Below the pieces are notes generated by a model. It saw only the letters and a list, made by a program, of their open reading frames with translations. It searched no databases and was not told the origin of the DNA. DNA of 64,000 bases from Heliocidaris tuberculata (Eukaryota > Echinodermata > Echinoidea > Camarodonta > Echinometridae): positions 24,555,455 to 24,619,454 of the forward strand of contig CM046848.1 of assembly GCA_025618425.1 (NCBI GenBank), read 5' to 3'. The translations under genes and the position numbers were made by a program. Below, piece after piece: positions 10,310 to 20,694 of the stretch. Every line of letters begins with the position of its first letter. Positions within the stretch are counted from its first letter, which is position 1.

Positions 10310-10971
10310 TGCACGTTCTAATGCACCCGATAGGCCCTGTACAAAAGCTGCTCCTAACACAGCCAGAGACTGGCAAAGTTAGGATTAGCTCATGGATTTA
10401 TGGAATTGTATTAAAGTGTCAAAATATGGTCTGTACCTGCAGACTAGTCAGGCTGAGGTATAATGTTTCAATAGTTCGACCAACGAAGTCAGGATATTAC
10501 CGTGGGAGGATACGAAATAGAATACACATGCATTGAAAACATATTTGAAATATAGTGGTGTATTCAGCGTATATGGGCCAGAGACAGCCTACCACCACCA
10601 CCACGTTTACAACCATCACCATGATAACCCCACCCTCCCCTCTTTAGTCGTGGAAGTGTGTTTTCAGATGGTAGGCAAATTGTTGAATATTTCAAAATTT
10701 AAGGGGAGCATGACCCCGGCCCTCCGTAAATGATGTTAGACTATCCCTCTGTTTCGACCCCGCTTGTGACTTTATTTTGTCTGATACGCCAATGGCAGCA
10801 GGGAGTAGATAAAGACTGTATTAACAACTTAGGTAGCCTATCAGACAAATTATAACATATGTTGTTATAATAAAAAGTTTAAAATATTTATAAAAAAAAC
10901 TTAGGTAGCCTATATTAGAACAAGAAATAAAAGTATGTGTGATCATAATTCTACGTTTAAAATATTTTCTC

Positions 10972-11029
<58 letters not shown>

Positions 11030-11818
11030 AATCAATCAATGCAACCCTCTTCTTTTTTCTCTGTCGTGATCTCGAACTGTTTCTCCAAAGGGGTATCGTC
11101 AGAATATTTCAATATGAAAGTGGGGGTGGTCGTCAATTTTAATATGTCGATAATGATTTAACAAAGAAACAAATTTTCTAACAAGCAAAAATGATGTTTT
11201 GTTTTTTTTAATGAACAATTTTGATAAACGGTTCTCAGATTATAGATTTGAAGAAAAAAAGATCATCAAATTCACGAATTGATCTGCCAACTGAAAATTT
11301 GAATGGGCATGATTCGGTGGGTCACAGCCCCTCCCTTCTCGGTGGATGCACTTTACCTTTCTCTCTCTCTATCTCTCTCTCTCTGTCTTTTCTCCCCTGT
11401 CCTTATCTTATGCCTCCTTTTTCTGTTTGTCTGTCTGTCTGTATCACAGAAAACTTGATCAACATTTTCGTATTTCAAGGCTGACTTCTGTTTAGATGTA
11501 TATATTCGCCAGTGACACTGAAAAAAAAATTAAGTCACAACTTTAGCCACTGTGTGTAAAGAAAAGTGGGTTAGAGGGCTGTTACAAAAGTCTTTTATTA
11601 TTTAGGTGAGTAAAAAATCCCTGAATTAATTAGTAACCTATTACCACTGTAACACGAAATGACAATGATTCTTTGAAATAAAACCTGGCAATCTAGAAAT
11701 AAAATCATATTCATTGTTGGCAATAGCATAGTCATTAAAACTGGTCTGGGAATCGATAGATCCGGGTTCATGAGCTAGTGTCATCCAGTTATCAATTATC
11801 TCTTGTGTACACATGATT
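10310..11818. other. low-complexity intergenic sequence
   Basis: No gene recognised. Contains a (CTC)n-C run-(CT)n tract at 10,969-11,030, CAATCAATCAAT, a (CT)n stretch near 11,360-11,386, TCTGTCTGTCTG near 11,425, and CTTAGGTAGCCTAT twice (about 10,829 and 10,900). Confidence 0.6.
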
Positions 11819-12400
11819 TAAAGGGAAGCTTGCCCTATAGAGAGTACATCAATTTGAACAGGCAGAAAAATTAGAGGGGTTTTTTTTTTCATGGAATTTT
11901 GATAAAAATCCGGATAAAGAATTGTGTGAAAAATGTGAATTATTGCATTTGTGATTTGTGAAGAATGCAAAGTTCACAAAATTGACATAATATGCCACAA
12001 CTCTGTAATTTCTTTTGCTAACTACTTTCCATGTGTTATCATCAAATTGTAATAAATCACTATTAATTGCATCAAAAGAAAATAATCTTCTTATTCTGAA
12101 ATATACGCTAAATACATTCTTTCCCCCATTCTCAAATAACACCTCCCTTAATCAACAATGAATAAAATGGCGAGGTTTTTTTTAAGTTTGCGTATAAACA
12201 AAACAGACTGCAGATCTAACATAGCTGTAGCTTCCATTATTTTGTCAAAATGTGAAGTGGTCTTCAAAACTTTAAAAATCATAGATCCCTTATCCTTTAT
12301 CGGATTTTTCTTATAAACAATCACTAATCCGATTCTTTCATTTTCTGATTTTATTCAGAATAAACTTGCTATCAGATTAGACTTCCTCTGTAAAGTCAGG
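11818..12400. mobile_element. diverged foldback MITE
   Basis: Starts TTTAAAGGGAAGCTTGCC and ends GACTTCCTCTGTAAAG. The arms share GATAAAAATCCGGATAAAG (left) with the inverse of CCTTTATCGGATTTTTC (right). It is an older, more diverged relative of the 1,344-1,929 element. The 97-codon minus-strand frame inside is not recognised and is probably chance. Confidence 0.5.
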
Positions 12401-12870
12401 GCTGCTTACGTACTTTATTTCGTACATTTCAAATACAGAGTATTTATAGCGTTCTTTTGGGGAGGAGAAAACGTCTCCCCCCCCCCCCTTCTTTTCTCAA
12501 TATTTCGACCCTGTCACATTCAAATTATTGGATCATCACCGTTGATCGTTTGCACATATATGCACATTTCAATTACAAGCTATAATTTTTTTAACTGCTT
12601 TCCGTTCCTGAATTCTTACCATCGCTCGTATGTCGTCCATTTCGAAGGCGAGGAATTCTCTCACACTCACAGGAGGGGAATTTTCCCACTTGTTTCTCTC
12701 TCGGCTCCCTCTGATATTATGAAATTACTTTAAATTGCTTTCAAAACTAAGGGAATAAGGGAAGACAAGTACAACATTTTAATGCAAAAATCAGACCATT
12801 TTCTTTGGATGGGGAAGCCCCCTTCCAAACTCATTCACTTGGATGTTAGTTGTATTTTACATTAATATAA
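12400..12870. other. no recognised feature
   Basis: Contains a C run (about 12,477-12,488); otherwise ordinary AT-rich sequence without an identifiable gene. Confidence 0.4.
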
Positions 12871-12879
12871 TTATGTGAG

Positions 12880-13105
12880 GAAAACGATCAGAAGACGGAA
12901 AAAAAACTGAATGGGACACATGCTTTAAGACGTACTGGAAGGGAAGATGGATGTCAAACGTGGAAGAGGTAGACCAATTTAAGAACTAGGATGGTGACAA
13001 AAAGATAGGTGACAAAAAATATGAAATAATGAAGAAGGCGGCTTAAGATAGAGAGGGATGGAGAAAGGACTACTAGTAAACACATGGTTATGTCGTGTGG
13101 ACATG
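12880..13105 (+). pseudogene. decayed LINE C-terminal fragment
   Basis: Frames on the plus strand retain scattered pieces of a common LINE C-terminal pattern: KLNGTHALRR, GKMDVKRGRGRP and DREGWRK, in the order normally seen as W-x-GH-x-R, GKR-x-RGRP and DR-x-x-WR. Each lies in a different frame with stops between, so the copy is heavily decayed. This is a different LINE group from the one at 3.9-7.9 kb. Call rests on short motifs only. Confidence 0.45.
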
Positions 13106-13615
13106 CACCTGACAGAGAGAGAGAGAGGGGAGGGGGGGGGGGAGACATGGATGTATCATAATAGTTTGCGATTCAAACACCAGTCTAGGGCCTTTTGCAT
13201 TCATGATTGAAATCTTGTGTTCATTACCATCCCATGCAAAGTGATGAAAGGTTTCATTAAGATAGCTTTTGGTGATTCAAGATCTCCAAAGTTTCTGCCA
13301 ACCAAGACTGTTATAGATTTTTAAATATTTCATTGGCACTTTAATTACACTAATTAATCTAAAAGTTCTGCGAGGATGTGACGAGTTCATCATCTGTTTG
13401 CGACTTTCTCTCACTAAATTTTTTTATTAAAATTGAGGAAATAGGTACCGAAACATAATTATCTATTTTTACTGAGCAAATATTACAATTTTCTAACGGA
13501 GAGATACGACCCCTCTCACAATCTACTCACCGAATTGCCTTGTTCCGAATGACCTTGTATCCATGGATGGACCCATAATACGTCACCGCTCCCCCTAGGC
13601 CCCTACCATGAAAGT
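13105..13615. other. no recognised feature
   Basis: An AG-then-G run (about 13,115-13,142) opens an otherwise unremarkable AT-rich interval. Confidence 0.4.
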
Positions 13616-13616
13616 A

Positions 13617-13800
13617 TTATTAATAATAATAATAATAATAACTGTTTCTTATAAAGCGCCTTACTAGTTACAATGTAACCGACCAAAGCGCTTACAGCAT
13701 TATAACCTCGGTCACTGGGTTCAGTGGCGATTCTGCACATTACAGTGCACATTCTCCACTCCTCTAAGGAGCATTCCAGCCAGTCGCCTGTTCCCAAGGG
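13617..13800 (-). mobile_element. LINE/SINE 3' tail, reverse orientation
   Basis: Reads on the minus strand as a 3' region with AGCGCTTTGGTCGG and AAGGCGCTTTATAAGAAAC, ending in an ATT repeat (13,617-13,640 on the plus strand). This AGCGC...GCGCTTTATAA-(ATT)n arrangement is the tail also seen at 3.2, 44.1, 46.4 and 55.4 kb. Confidence 0.65.
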
Positions 13801-13804
13801 CTTT

Positions 13805-14290
13805 TACTAAACAGTCGGGTCGCGGCGTGGCGCAGCGGGTAGAAATTTGCCAACAGTTTAAGGAATTTTTTGTATAATATCTTTCTTTCTTTTTTAGCAG
13901 CGAAATTTTTTTTTTTGTCCCCGAACATTTTTCAGGAATTTTATGTGTGATTTTTGTTTTATTGTGTTATTTTTGTATGTTGTGCTGTGTTTATGTATTT
14001 TACCCTTAGAAAAAAAAAATCCAAGGGAACACAGCGTCGCTGTCACCGACCTAGCAATAGATTTCTTCTTCTTTTTTTTTTTGAGCAGCGAAAAAAAAAA
14101 AGGGATTTTTTTTTTTTTCCCCCTAAAAATTTTCAGGAATTTTATGTATGATTTATTTTTTATTTTTTCTTCTTTTATTGTGTTACTTTTGTATGTTACT
14201 TTGTGTAAACTGAAAATTTAAAATGATCCTATATGTTTGGATTTGAATCAATAAATGAATGTGAATTTAAATTTGAAGTTGAAGTTTGAA
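13805..14290 (+). mobile_element. SINE-like element, GTGGCGCAGCGG head
   Basis: The head ACAGTCGGGTCGCGGCGTGG continues with TGGCGCAGCGG (13,828-13,838), which fits the Pol III A-box pattern. A B-box is not seen. The body contains AGCAGCGAAATTTTTTT and a TTTTCAGGAATTTTATGT block that is repeated (about 13,900-13,985 and 14,083-14,200), so part of the body is tandemly duplicated. The 3' end AATCAATAAATGAATGTGAA followed by TTTGAA-like repeats is typical of retroposon tails. The same element is present inverted at 16,380-16,690 and partly at 60,355-60,440. Confidence 0.65.
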
Positions 14291-14482
14291 TTTGTTTACT
14301 TGCAGTAAAAAGAATGAGATGCCTCCGACGTCAAAAGATATTATGAAACGAGTAATAGAAAGTAATCAAGAAGAAAGAAAAATAGCTGAGCAGAAAGGAA
14401 CACTAAATAATCATTATAGGAAATGGGGAAAATGGAGTCATTTGCTGCTCTTGCTAGAAACGCAACACAGACCTGATTGTGC

Positions 14483-14690
14483 ATCTACGTGGGGGGGGGG
14501 GGGGGGGGACCTTGGAGCTACGCGTGTGTGGATGTTTGCGGGTTGAGGGAGGTGATGTGTTAAGGTGGGTATTTGCATGGTGCGTGGGTTTTTTTTCGGG
14601 GGGGCAGGCCCCCTGGGAACGATTTCTATTTACGCCAGGGGGCAAACAATTAAGTTGCGCCCTACCCCCCTCCCCCAACTCGAACATTAA
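14483..14690. repeat. G-run and C-run-rich block
   Basis: A long G run (14,491-14,508) is followed by G-rich and then C-rich sequence (about 14,595-14,680). Open frames on both strands here are translation artefacts of the homopolymers. Confidence 0.6.
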
Positions 14691-14759
14691 GTTGTATGGT
14701 GTCTTCAAGGGGACGAATTGAAAAATTGTCATCTCAGTATGATTTTCCCGTTTTCAAGC

Positions 14760-15085
14760 TAAAAACGAAAAATAAGGGAAGAAAGAAAACGATAGGATAA
14801 TGCAACAAAAAACAAAACAAAACAAAAAACAAAACAAAACAAAAAACAAAAAACGATAGAGGATAGAAGGGTAAGAAAGATAGAAGAGATAATGATGCAA
14901 GGAATCAAAGAATACAATGAAAGAAAATTTTGAAAGAAAATATGAGTAGATAAAAACAAGGAATTACATAAAGAAAGATATAGACAGAAATGACAGAAGA
15001 GCAAAAAAAAACCAAACAAACAAAAAACAACAAAAAACACACTCACACACGAGGAAAAAGATAGAGAGATGATGGGAGAAAAATA
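14760..15085. repeat. purine-rich minisatellite, small copy
   Basis: Almost pure A/G strand built from degenerate GATAAAAACAAGGAAT, GAAAGAAAGATA and AACAAAAAACAAAAC units. The same units form the 1-kb array at 59.24-60.24 kb. The complementary strand gives a phenylalanine/leucine-rich open frame that is not a gene. Confidence 0.7.
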
Positions 15086-15840
15086 ACCAGAATGTCAATG
15101 ACGTAGTTCTAAGCATTTTTGGAAAATTTTAAACAAATATACATTAATTAACATAATCAATGTTTAATGTGAAATGTACAAATTCTGTGTAGTCTTTATA
15201 GGTGTATCTCACTTAGCTTAACTGGATAAGATTTTGAATAAATTAATGTTTGAGGCAAAAATGGCAAAACTTTTGTAGACATTCTGCGTCTCACTTTGCT
15301 CTACTAGATAAAACAAACAGACCCAAAATGGGTCGATAACTGAAGGAGAAGCATTTTTTTTTTTTTTGGGGGGGGGGGGGTGTTTTTTAATAAATTTGCA
15401 TAAATTATCATAATTAATGTTTGAGAGAAATGTCAAAATTATGGATAGAATACATGTACTTTTGCATGAAAAGCTATAGCGTATTTGTATATCATATACT
15501 ATACACGCATCATTCAGAACCACAGCATAGCACACGAGCTTCACGAAAAACGTAAACACAGCTAAATAAGCGCGCGGACAAGTAGGCGTAGCGCGGGAAA
15601 GTGACCTCTGCGTTTTCAATCTGACATTTTTTTCCAAAGATCGACAAAAACAACAATTAATCGATTACGTAAGTGATTAATTGATCAATTAATTAATCAA
15701 TCCATCAATCGATTCATTCATTAATCAAAAAATTAATTCATGCTACGATCAGGTCACCTTTTTTTTTAAAGTTAAACAATTCATACAAAATTACTAAAAT
15801 GAATTTTTGACGTAACAAAATTACAAGTAAACTATCACAT
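15085..15840. other. short repeats, no gene
   Basis: Contains AATTAATGTTTGAG-like phrases about every 130-180 bp (about 15,240 and 15,413), a T-run/G-run pair (15,354-15,380) and an ATTAATCA-rich low-complexity stretch (15,655-15,740). A 139-codon minus-strand frame crossing the G run is unrecognised and includes an artefactual proline/lysine run. Confidence 0.5.
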
Positions 15841-15849
15841 TTCATACAT

Positions 15850-15920
15850 AAAGTGGCATATCTACGGGGGCAGAGGGGGCACGTGGCTCGGGCGGCACTT
15901 GAAGGGGGCGCATAAAACGC
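15850..15920. mobile_element. hAT-like terminus fragment
   Basis: AGTGGCATATCTACGGGGGC at about 15,851 resembles the CAGTGGCGTA(G/T)CTACGGGG end of hAT-type elements. No partner end could be placed with confidence. Confidence 0.35.
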
Positions 15921-16380
15921 AATCGAGAGAAAGAAAAGGGGGAGAAATACAAGAAAATTTATGGTCTTTGAGTTTGAAGATTATTTGCGCCCCAGTCAAG
16001 GACAAAATGTGTGTAAGAAATGATGTTTTATAAGGTTTGAAATGCGAAAAAATTTATAGAAGCTCGGTCGTTTTGCTCCCTCGCATAATTATGTTCTGGA
16101 TCTAGCTATCTCATGCCCCCAATGGCGTTTTAAAGTTAGACCAAAATTGACTCTAGTTGTTCCCCCCCCCCCACACACACCATAAAGCAGGAGCTTATTA
16201 AATTTTGTGCTCCCAGACGGGATATAAGTCCATAAAAAGCACTTTCAAAGTATAAAACATTTGAAAGAAATCGTAAATTTGCCTTGCAATTACCTTGGCT
16301 AAATTCCACAAATAGGGCCTGTATTTCTTCAGGGTTTCATTCACTTCGCACCCCCAAAATAGGAATGTTCAAAATTTAAA
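15920..16380. other. no recognised feature
   Basis: AT-rich with a C-run/CA stretch (about 16,161-16,182). No gene seen. Confidence 0.4.
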
Positions 16381-16690
16381 AAGAAATCTATTGCTAGGTC
16401 GGTGACAGCGACGCTGTATTCCGTTGGATTTTTTTTTTTCTAAGGGTAAAATACTTAAACACCGCATAACACATACAAAAAAAAAAAAAAAAAAAAAAAA
16501 AAAATAATACATAAAATTTCTGAAAAATGTTTGGGGGAAAAAAAAAAAAAAAAAATTTCGCTGCTAAAAAAAAAGATACCTTACAAAAAAATTCCTAAAA
16601 AATGTTGAACATTTCTACCCAGCGAGCCGCGCCGCGCCACGCCGCGACACGCCGCGACCCGACTGTTCAGTACAAGCCGTTACCAAGCGC
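16380..16690 (-). mobile_element. SINE-like element, inverted copy
   Basis: Inverse of the 13.8-kb element: GGTCGGTGACAGCGACGCTG, AAAATTTCGCTGCT, and finally CCCAGCGAGCCGCGCCGCG with CGCGACCCGACTGTTCAG at the head. The GC-rich head carries extra copies of the CGCGCCACGCCGCGA unit compared with 60.4 kb. A-runs of 15-30 bases interrupt the body. Confidence 0.7.
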
Positions 16691-16864
16691 GCACATGCTA
16701 ATCCAACCACAATGACGTTCGCATCCTATCGGGTACCAATTTAACACCTGGGTGGAGAGGAGATAAAATGCCTTGGCTCAAGAGCATAAATGCCGTGCCG
16801 GGGTTCGAACCCACGACCTTTGCATTCCCAATCAAGTGATTAAACCACTCGACTACGACACCTT
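16690..16864 (-). mobile_element. tRNA-derived SINE head
   Basis: On the minus strand, TAGTCGAGTGG (16,845-16,855) matches a Pol III A-box and GGGTTCGAACCC (16,801-16,812) a B-box, about 33 bp apart as in a tRNA. The head begins GGTGTCGTAGTCGAGTGG. The predicted cloverleaf is not complete (the anticodon region is poor), so this is a tRNA-derived SINE rather than a functional tRNA. Immediately downstream on the same strand lies the GC-rich head of the other SINE-like element. Confidence 0.7.
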
Positions 16865-16869
16865 TACGT

Positions 16870-17650
16870 GTATTCACGTGATATTCATTGTAGAGAACCA
16901 AATCATTTCATTGAATCTAAATCCATGATTTTGGATTATCATCAATATACAAGTGCAAGTGGAGAATTAAAATAGGTTACAGATGAATAATATTGTCCAA
17001 ACGGAATGTCAAATCATCACTGAAAAATAATCATTTAAACAAAAGACAAACGCTACAAAACAAGAGGAAAGTACAATGTTTTAATCAAGAAAATACGATA
17101 TACTTGAAGGCCTCCTGCCAAATTCTTCGTACTTTTACACATGATATGCCTATTTTGAGCCTGTATTACTTATTCTATTACTCTACATGGAGGTGACACA
17201 AATCATATACTTATGTCATAACTAGCTTAATACTATACACCGGTTCGCGAAAGCAATTACGTGATACCCCCCCCCCCCCCCCCCATTCAACATAATGGTG
17301 GTTCTTCCTAGGGTAACATTTAAATTTTTTTATTTTTTTTTTACTCAGCACCCCATGAGGGCACTTGATATGTATGGAACCAACTTTGGGCAGTATTAAA
17401 GTCTAACTGGAAATATTTTAAATTAGGGAGGTTCCTAGGGGAAAGTTAGCAGAATTTGCATTTAAATTCACTGAATTTCTTAAAAGAATCAGGGTACTTA
17501 CAGGACAATATTCAATTCATTTTAATCATCGTCTATATGTATTTCTTCCACATGTATTTTACAAAATGATATTCAAGGTATTATTCCTATATACTATTGA
17601 TAATCATGATGATGCTGTTATGACTTTTTATTCATGATCTATATTTATTA
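16870..17650. other. no recognised feature
   Basis: AT-rich; a 17-base C run sits at 17,268-17,284. No gene or named repeat seen. Confidence 0.4.
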
Positions 17651-17654
17651 TTGT

Positions 17655-17960
17655 TATCAGGGCCTCATGGAAGACCACCGTTATTGGTGATAATGGGTGA
17701 TTTCAAGTTTGGTGTTGGTGTTGGTGTTGGTGTTGGTGTTGAGAGCGTGAACTGGGCTGCTGATTCTAGCCCCAACACCGAATTCGGGTTTATAAAAATA
17801 ATACCAAACACATTATTGATAGCTCAACACCTAGTGAAGTCAATCCCAGCACCAGCTTCATTTCAGGTTCGGTGTTGTGACTGGTGCTAGTTTTGCCCCA
17901 ACACCAACACCAGCTTTCAACACCGAACTTGAATTCACCCAATGAGTCACCCTGTCTAAA
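17655..17960. mobile_element. GGTGTT foldback MITE
   Basis: Left arm GGGTGATTTCAAGTTTGGTG followed by five GGTGTT units; right arm CAACACCAACACCAGC, then CACCGAACTTGAATTCACCC, the inverse. Arms span about 17,690-17,745 and 17,895-17,945, with outer matches extending to about 17,655 and 17,955. Central sequence again contains CAACACCG/CGGTGTTG pairs. The open frames on both strands reflect the hexamer repeat. Confidence 0.65.
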
Positions 17961-18299
17961 TATCAGAAATAAATAAATAAATAAATATTGGCCCACATGA
18001 CAATAGACACACGTACAAAATACTATAAGCCCACAATACAAAAAGCTTAACCCAAGCGTAACCCAAACTTCATCGCTCTCACATTTCATGACGACAAAAC
18101 AACACCAATCTGCCCCCAACACAATCTAATATTTGTTCTTGGCCTCACCGACAGAGTCAAGAACAAGAATGCCTAAAATTCCCACATACCGTACCTCACG
18201 AGGAATGTGCCACGCAGGTGTGTGTTGCCGCCAAATATTACAATGAAGAAGACACACCCATCAAGTGAGATTAATCATGGTCCATCAGACTCAGTAATT

Positions 18300-18425
18300 G
18301 GACGCTGATTGGTTGACAGTTGCCAAGGTCTTTTAACCAATGAGATCAATCATTTGTCATGCATGGAAACAGTACTGACCAATCAACGAGTACAGAAAAG
18401 GCGCGAAATACTAGGGAATTCCCCC
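18300..18425 (+). promoter_or_regulatory. CCAAT-box cluster with E2F-type site
   Basis: Three CCAAT boxes lie within 76 bp: ATTGG (inverted, 18,308-18,312), CCAAT (18,337-18,341) and CCAAT (18,379-18,383). They are followed by GGCGCGAAA (18,400-18,408), a good E2F-type site. NF-Y plus E2F clusters are typical of cell-cycle and histone-type promoters. No TATA box is evident. The surrounding 400 bp is clearly more GC-rich than neighbouring DNA and repeat-free. Function is inferred from motifs only. Confidence 0.5.
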
Positions 18426-18496
18426 TTTGCGTAATCACACACGTGTGAAGTAACTATCAGGTATACATGGCATGCATTATGGCATGTCTCTGATAC

Positions 18497-18603
18497 ATGT
18501 ACCCGGCGGTGTACAGCATATTTTGCAGACAGGGTGCAACTGTGCTCCTAGGCGGATGTCTTTTGGTGTATGAGGCCGAACTGTCAGCGGGCCGCGGTCA
18601 GCT
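18497..18603 (+). CDS. candidate first coding exon, unknown protein
   Basis: An ATG at 18,497 opens a 36-codon frame beginning MYPAVYSIFCRQGATVLLGG that stays open right up to CAGCTGTAAGAG; a splice donor GTAAGA at 18,604 would take over before the in-frame TAA. The predicted exon carries 35 codons plus 2 bases. It lies about 90 bp downstream of the E2F-type site, a plausible distance for a first exon. The protein is not recognised, an upstream ATG (18,467) runs to a stop in nine codons, and no acceptor or second exon has been identified. It could instead be a 5' UTR exon. Confidence 0.3.
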
Positions 18604-18609
18604 GTAAGA

Positions 18610-19305
18610 GGTTCGTAATTCTCTTCATATCTATTTTCAAGACAATCGTCGCTGATAGATCTATACCGTGAATCAAGTCTTCATTTTTTTCCTGTCATAA
18701 TTTTATCATAAATCCTGGATCTTCGTCTTTGGTTTTACAGTTTGGTCATATATTCAACGCAGTACAAATGGTGCTGATTTTTTGTTTGTTTGTTTGTTTT
18801 GTTTGTTTTTTGTTTTGGTAAACATGTCTAAAAAAATAATTCATACTTAAAAATATAATTATAATTGTTCTTCTGTATTATGTGTAAACATATTACTCTC
18901 ATTTCACTTCTGTTACAATTACAGTAATATATATTACGTATAAAACAATATTTGGACATGCTTCAGAAAATGACCCTTTAGCACATGATTATCTGCCAAC
19001 TGCTCTGAAAATAAAACAAGGCTGCAGAGCCATTGCAACGCCTTGTAATTTTAGGTTTTATGATATTACACTTTTTTTCACTGAATGTTTTAAATGCATT
19101 TTAATTGAACCTGATCGTGAATTTGATTCAAAATATTTGTTCAGACTGCTTTGAAATTTTACCCAATATCACTTTGAAGGAAATTGATTTCCACCCAAAT
19201 ATTACAACTTCTAAACGGAAATAATTATGAGTGAACAACCTATTCCTGTTCAGGTTATCCTGAAAACAATTGTCATACGTAATAGGATATATGTGTTTTG
19301 TTAAT
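18610..19305. other. no recognised feature
   Basis: AT-rich with GTTT repeats at 18,780-18,815. If the upstream exon is real this would be intron. Confidence 0.4.
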
Positions 19306-19307
19306 GT

Positions 19308-19978
19308 GTGGATAACATCATACTTTAGCCTATTTGCTTCCTCAAATTAAATTAGAATCCACTAGTGATACAAAATATAATAATCTATATCTAACACAGT
19401 TGATGTTTCAAACTCACTTCTTAGAGCAACCTGAATCTACATTTCCAAAATATACAAGCATAGATATCATTTTTTTTATGGTATAACTAAAATACATTGA
19501 TTTCAACATCGTCTCTGTGAAAGTGGAAAATGCTCCTTTTACAATTTTTCTTCACTAATTCCATTCCAACTATAATTAGCTTGATAATTTCATATTTAAT
19601 TTTGGGGGGGTTTCGCAATGTAAGGGTGTTGAAAATTTACGAAAACCATAGTAACATTGATTATTAATGCTTTTCATAATTTTGATCATTATTTCAACAA
19701 AGAATCATGTTCCTGTACTGGAACCGGACTTATATGGTGAAGAAAAATTGTAAGAGGAGCATTTTCCACTTTCATAGAGAAGATGTTGAAATCAATGTAT
19801 TTCAGTTATACCATTAAAAAAATGATATCTATGCTTGTATATTTTGGAAATCTAGATTCAGTTTGCTCTAGTGAGTTTGAAACATCAACTGTGTTAGATA
19901 TAGATTATCATATTTTTATCACTAGTGGATTGTAATTTAATTTGGGGAAGCGGATAGGCTAAAGTATGATGTTATCAA
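19308..19978. mobile_element. long-hairpin foldback element
   Basis: Two ~245-bp arms in inverted orientation: left GATAACATCATACTTTAGCC (about 19,311), CAGTTGATGTTTCAAACTCA, CCAAAATATACAAGCATAGA and TTTTACAATTTTTCTTCAC (to about 19,555); the right arm (19,738-19,974) carries the inverse of each in reverse order. Differences are few. The unmatched centre is about 180 bp. The outer boundary includes GTGTTTTG (left) and CAAAACAC (right). No transposase. Confidence 0.8.
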
Positions 19979-19989
19979 AACACTATGCA

Positions 19990-20690
19990 CTGTAAAGATT
20001 TTAGAAAAAAAGTACTTGCAAAGATAATGCTTGGAATATTGATGACTACAAAACAATACAGGGATATAGTATCCTGGAAATGCTGAAAGTCTAAGAATTG
20101 AATATTCTTTCAGAGAAAATGCATGCATATTTATTCAAGTTAAAAATAACATTTTTTATTTACTGAACCAGGTTCTATGGTAGAGAAAATGAAGTTATCA
20201 AGTTAAGTATGAATTTATCTATATCACGACCTTTTTGAGACAAAATATTCTATTGATGGACTGGTTTTTTTTATGTCAGTGTCATGTAACAAAGTATTAT
20301 AGACAGTGATACGTTTGATCAAACAATGATATGCATATGGGATTAAATTGATTTTAATCTTTCCTGCATGCGTGAATCAAGCATTTTCAATATATCAGAA
20401 ACGTGAGAAGGCAGCATAACATTATTCGATTAAAAATGCAGGTTTCCTACATTTTTTTTTGCTGCGTTTGATGTCAAATAGTAAAAAAAAAAAAAATGCA
20501 CAACAGTATCTATTAGATTGAAAATTAACTCATTTGCATAATAAAACAGTGTTTTTATACCTAAAGTAAACTAAACTGGAAGTGTCATCAGAACCGACAT
20601 AGTATTTCATTCAAATTATTCCAAAAATAAAAAAATAATTTCTAGTTTCTCATCCCCTCTTCTTCCCTTTAAAAAAAAAAAAAGATGTTT
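19990..20690. other. no recognised feature
   Basis: AT-rich, with A runs. No gene or repeat recognised. Confidence 0.4.
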
Positions 20691-20694
20691 AATA

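Larger units (their letters stand above)
8840..10310. repeat. 1.46-kb inverted repeat (foldback element)
   Basis: Both halves match in reverse orientation about an axis near 9,576. Outer ends: GAACACTATACGATC (about 8,850) against GATCGTATAGTGTGTGG (to about 10,304). Intermediate blocks: CTTCTAGTCTGAAGAAAGGCC against GGCCTTTCCTCCGACTAG, and GCAGTCGATCGTATG against CATACGACCGACTGC. Core blocks: CCATCAAAATCGGTTACG (9,358) against its exact inverse (9,776), and CAAATTGGCAATGTTGCTTC against its inverse (about 9,700). The coordinate sums of matching blocks agree within a few bases, so it is one symmetric structure with arms of roughly 720 bp. No coding capacity. Confidence 0.85.

Noticed and set aside
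16795..16864. Functional tRNA gene on the minus strand
   Set aside because: A-box and B-box are good, but acceptor and anticodon stems do not pair convincingly and the sequence continues into SINE body.
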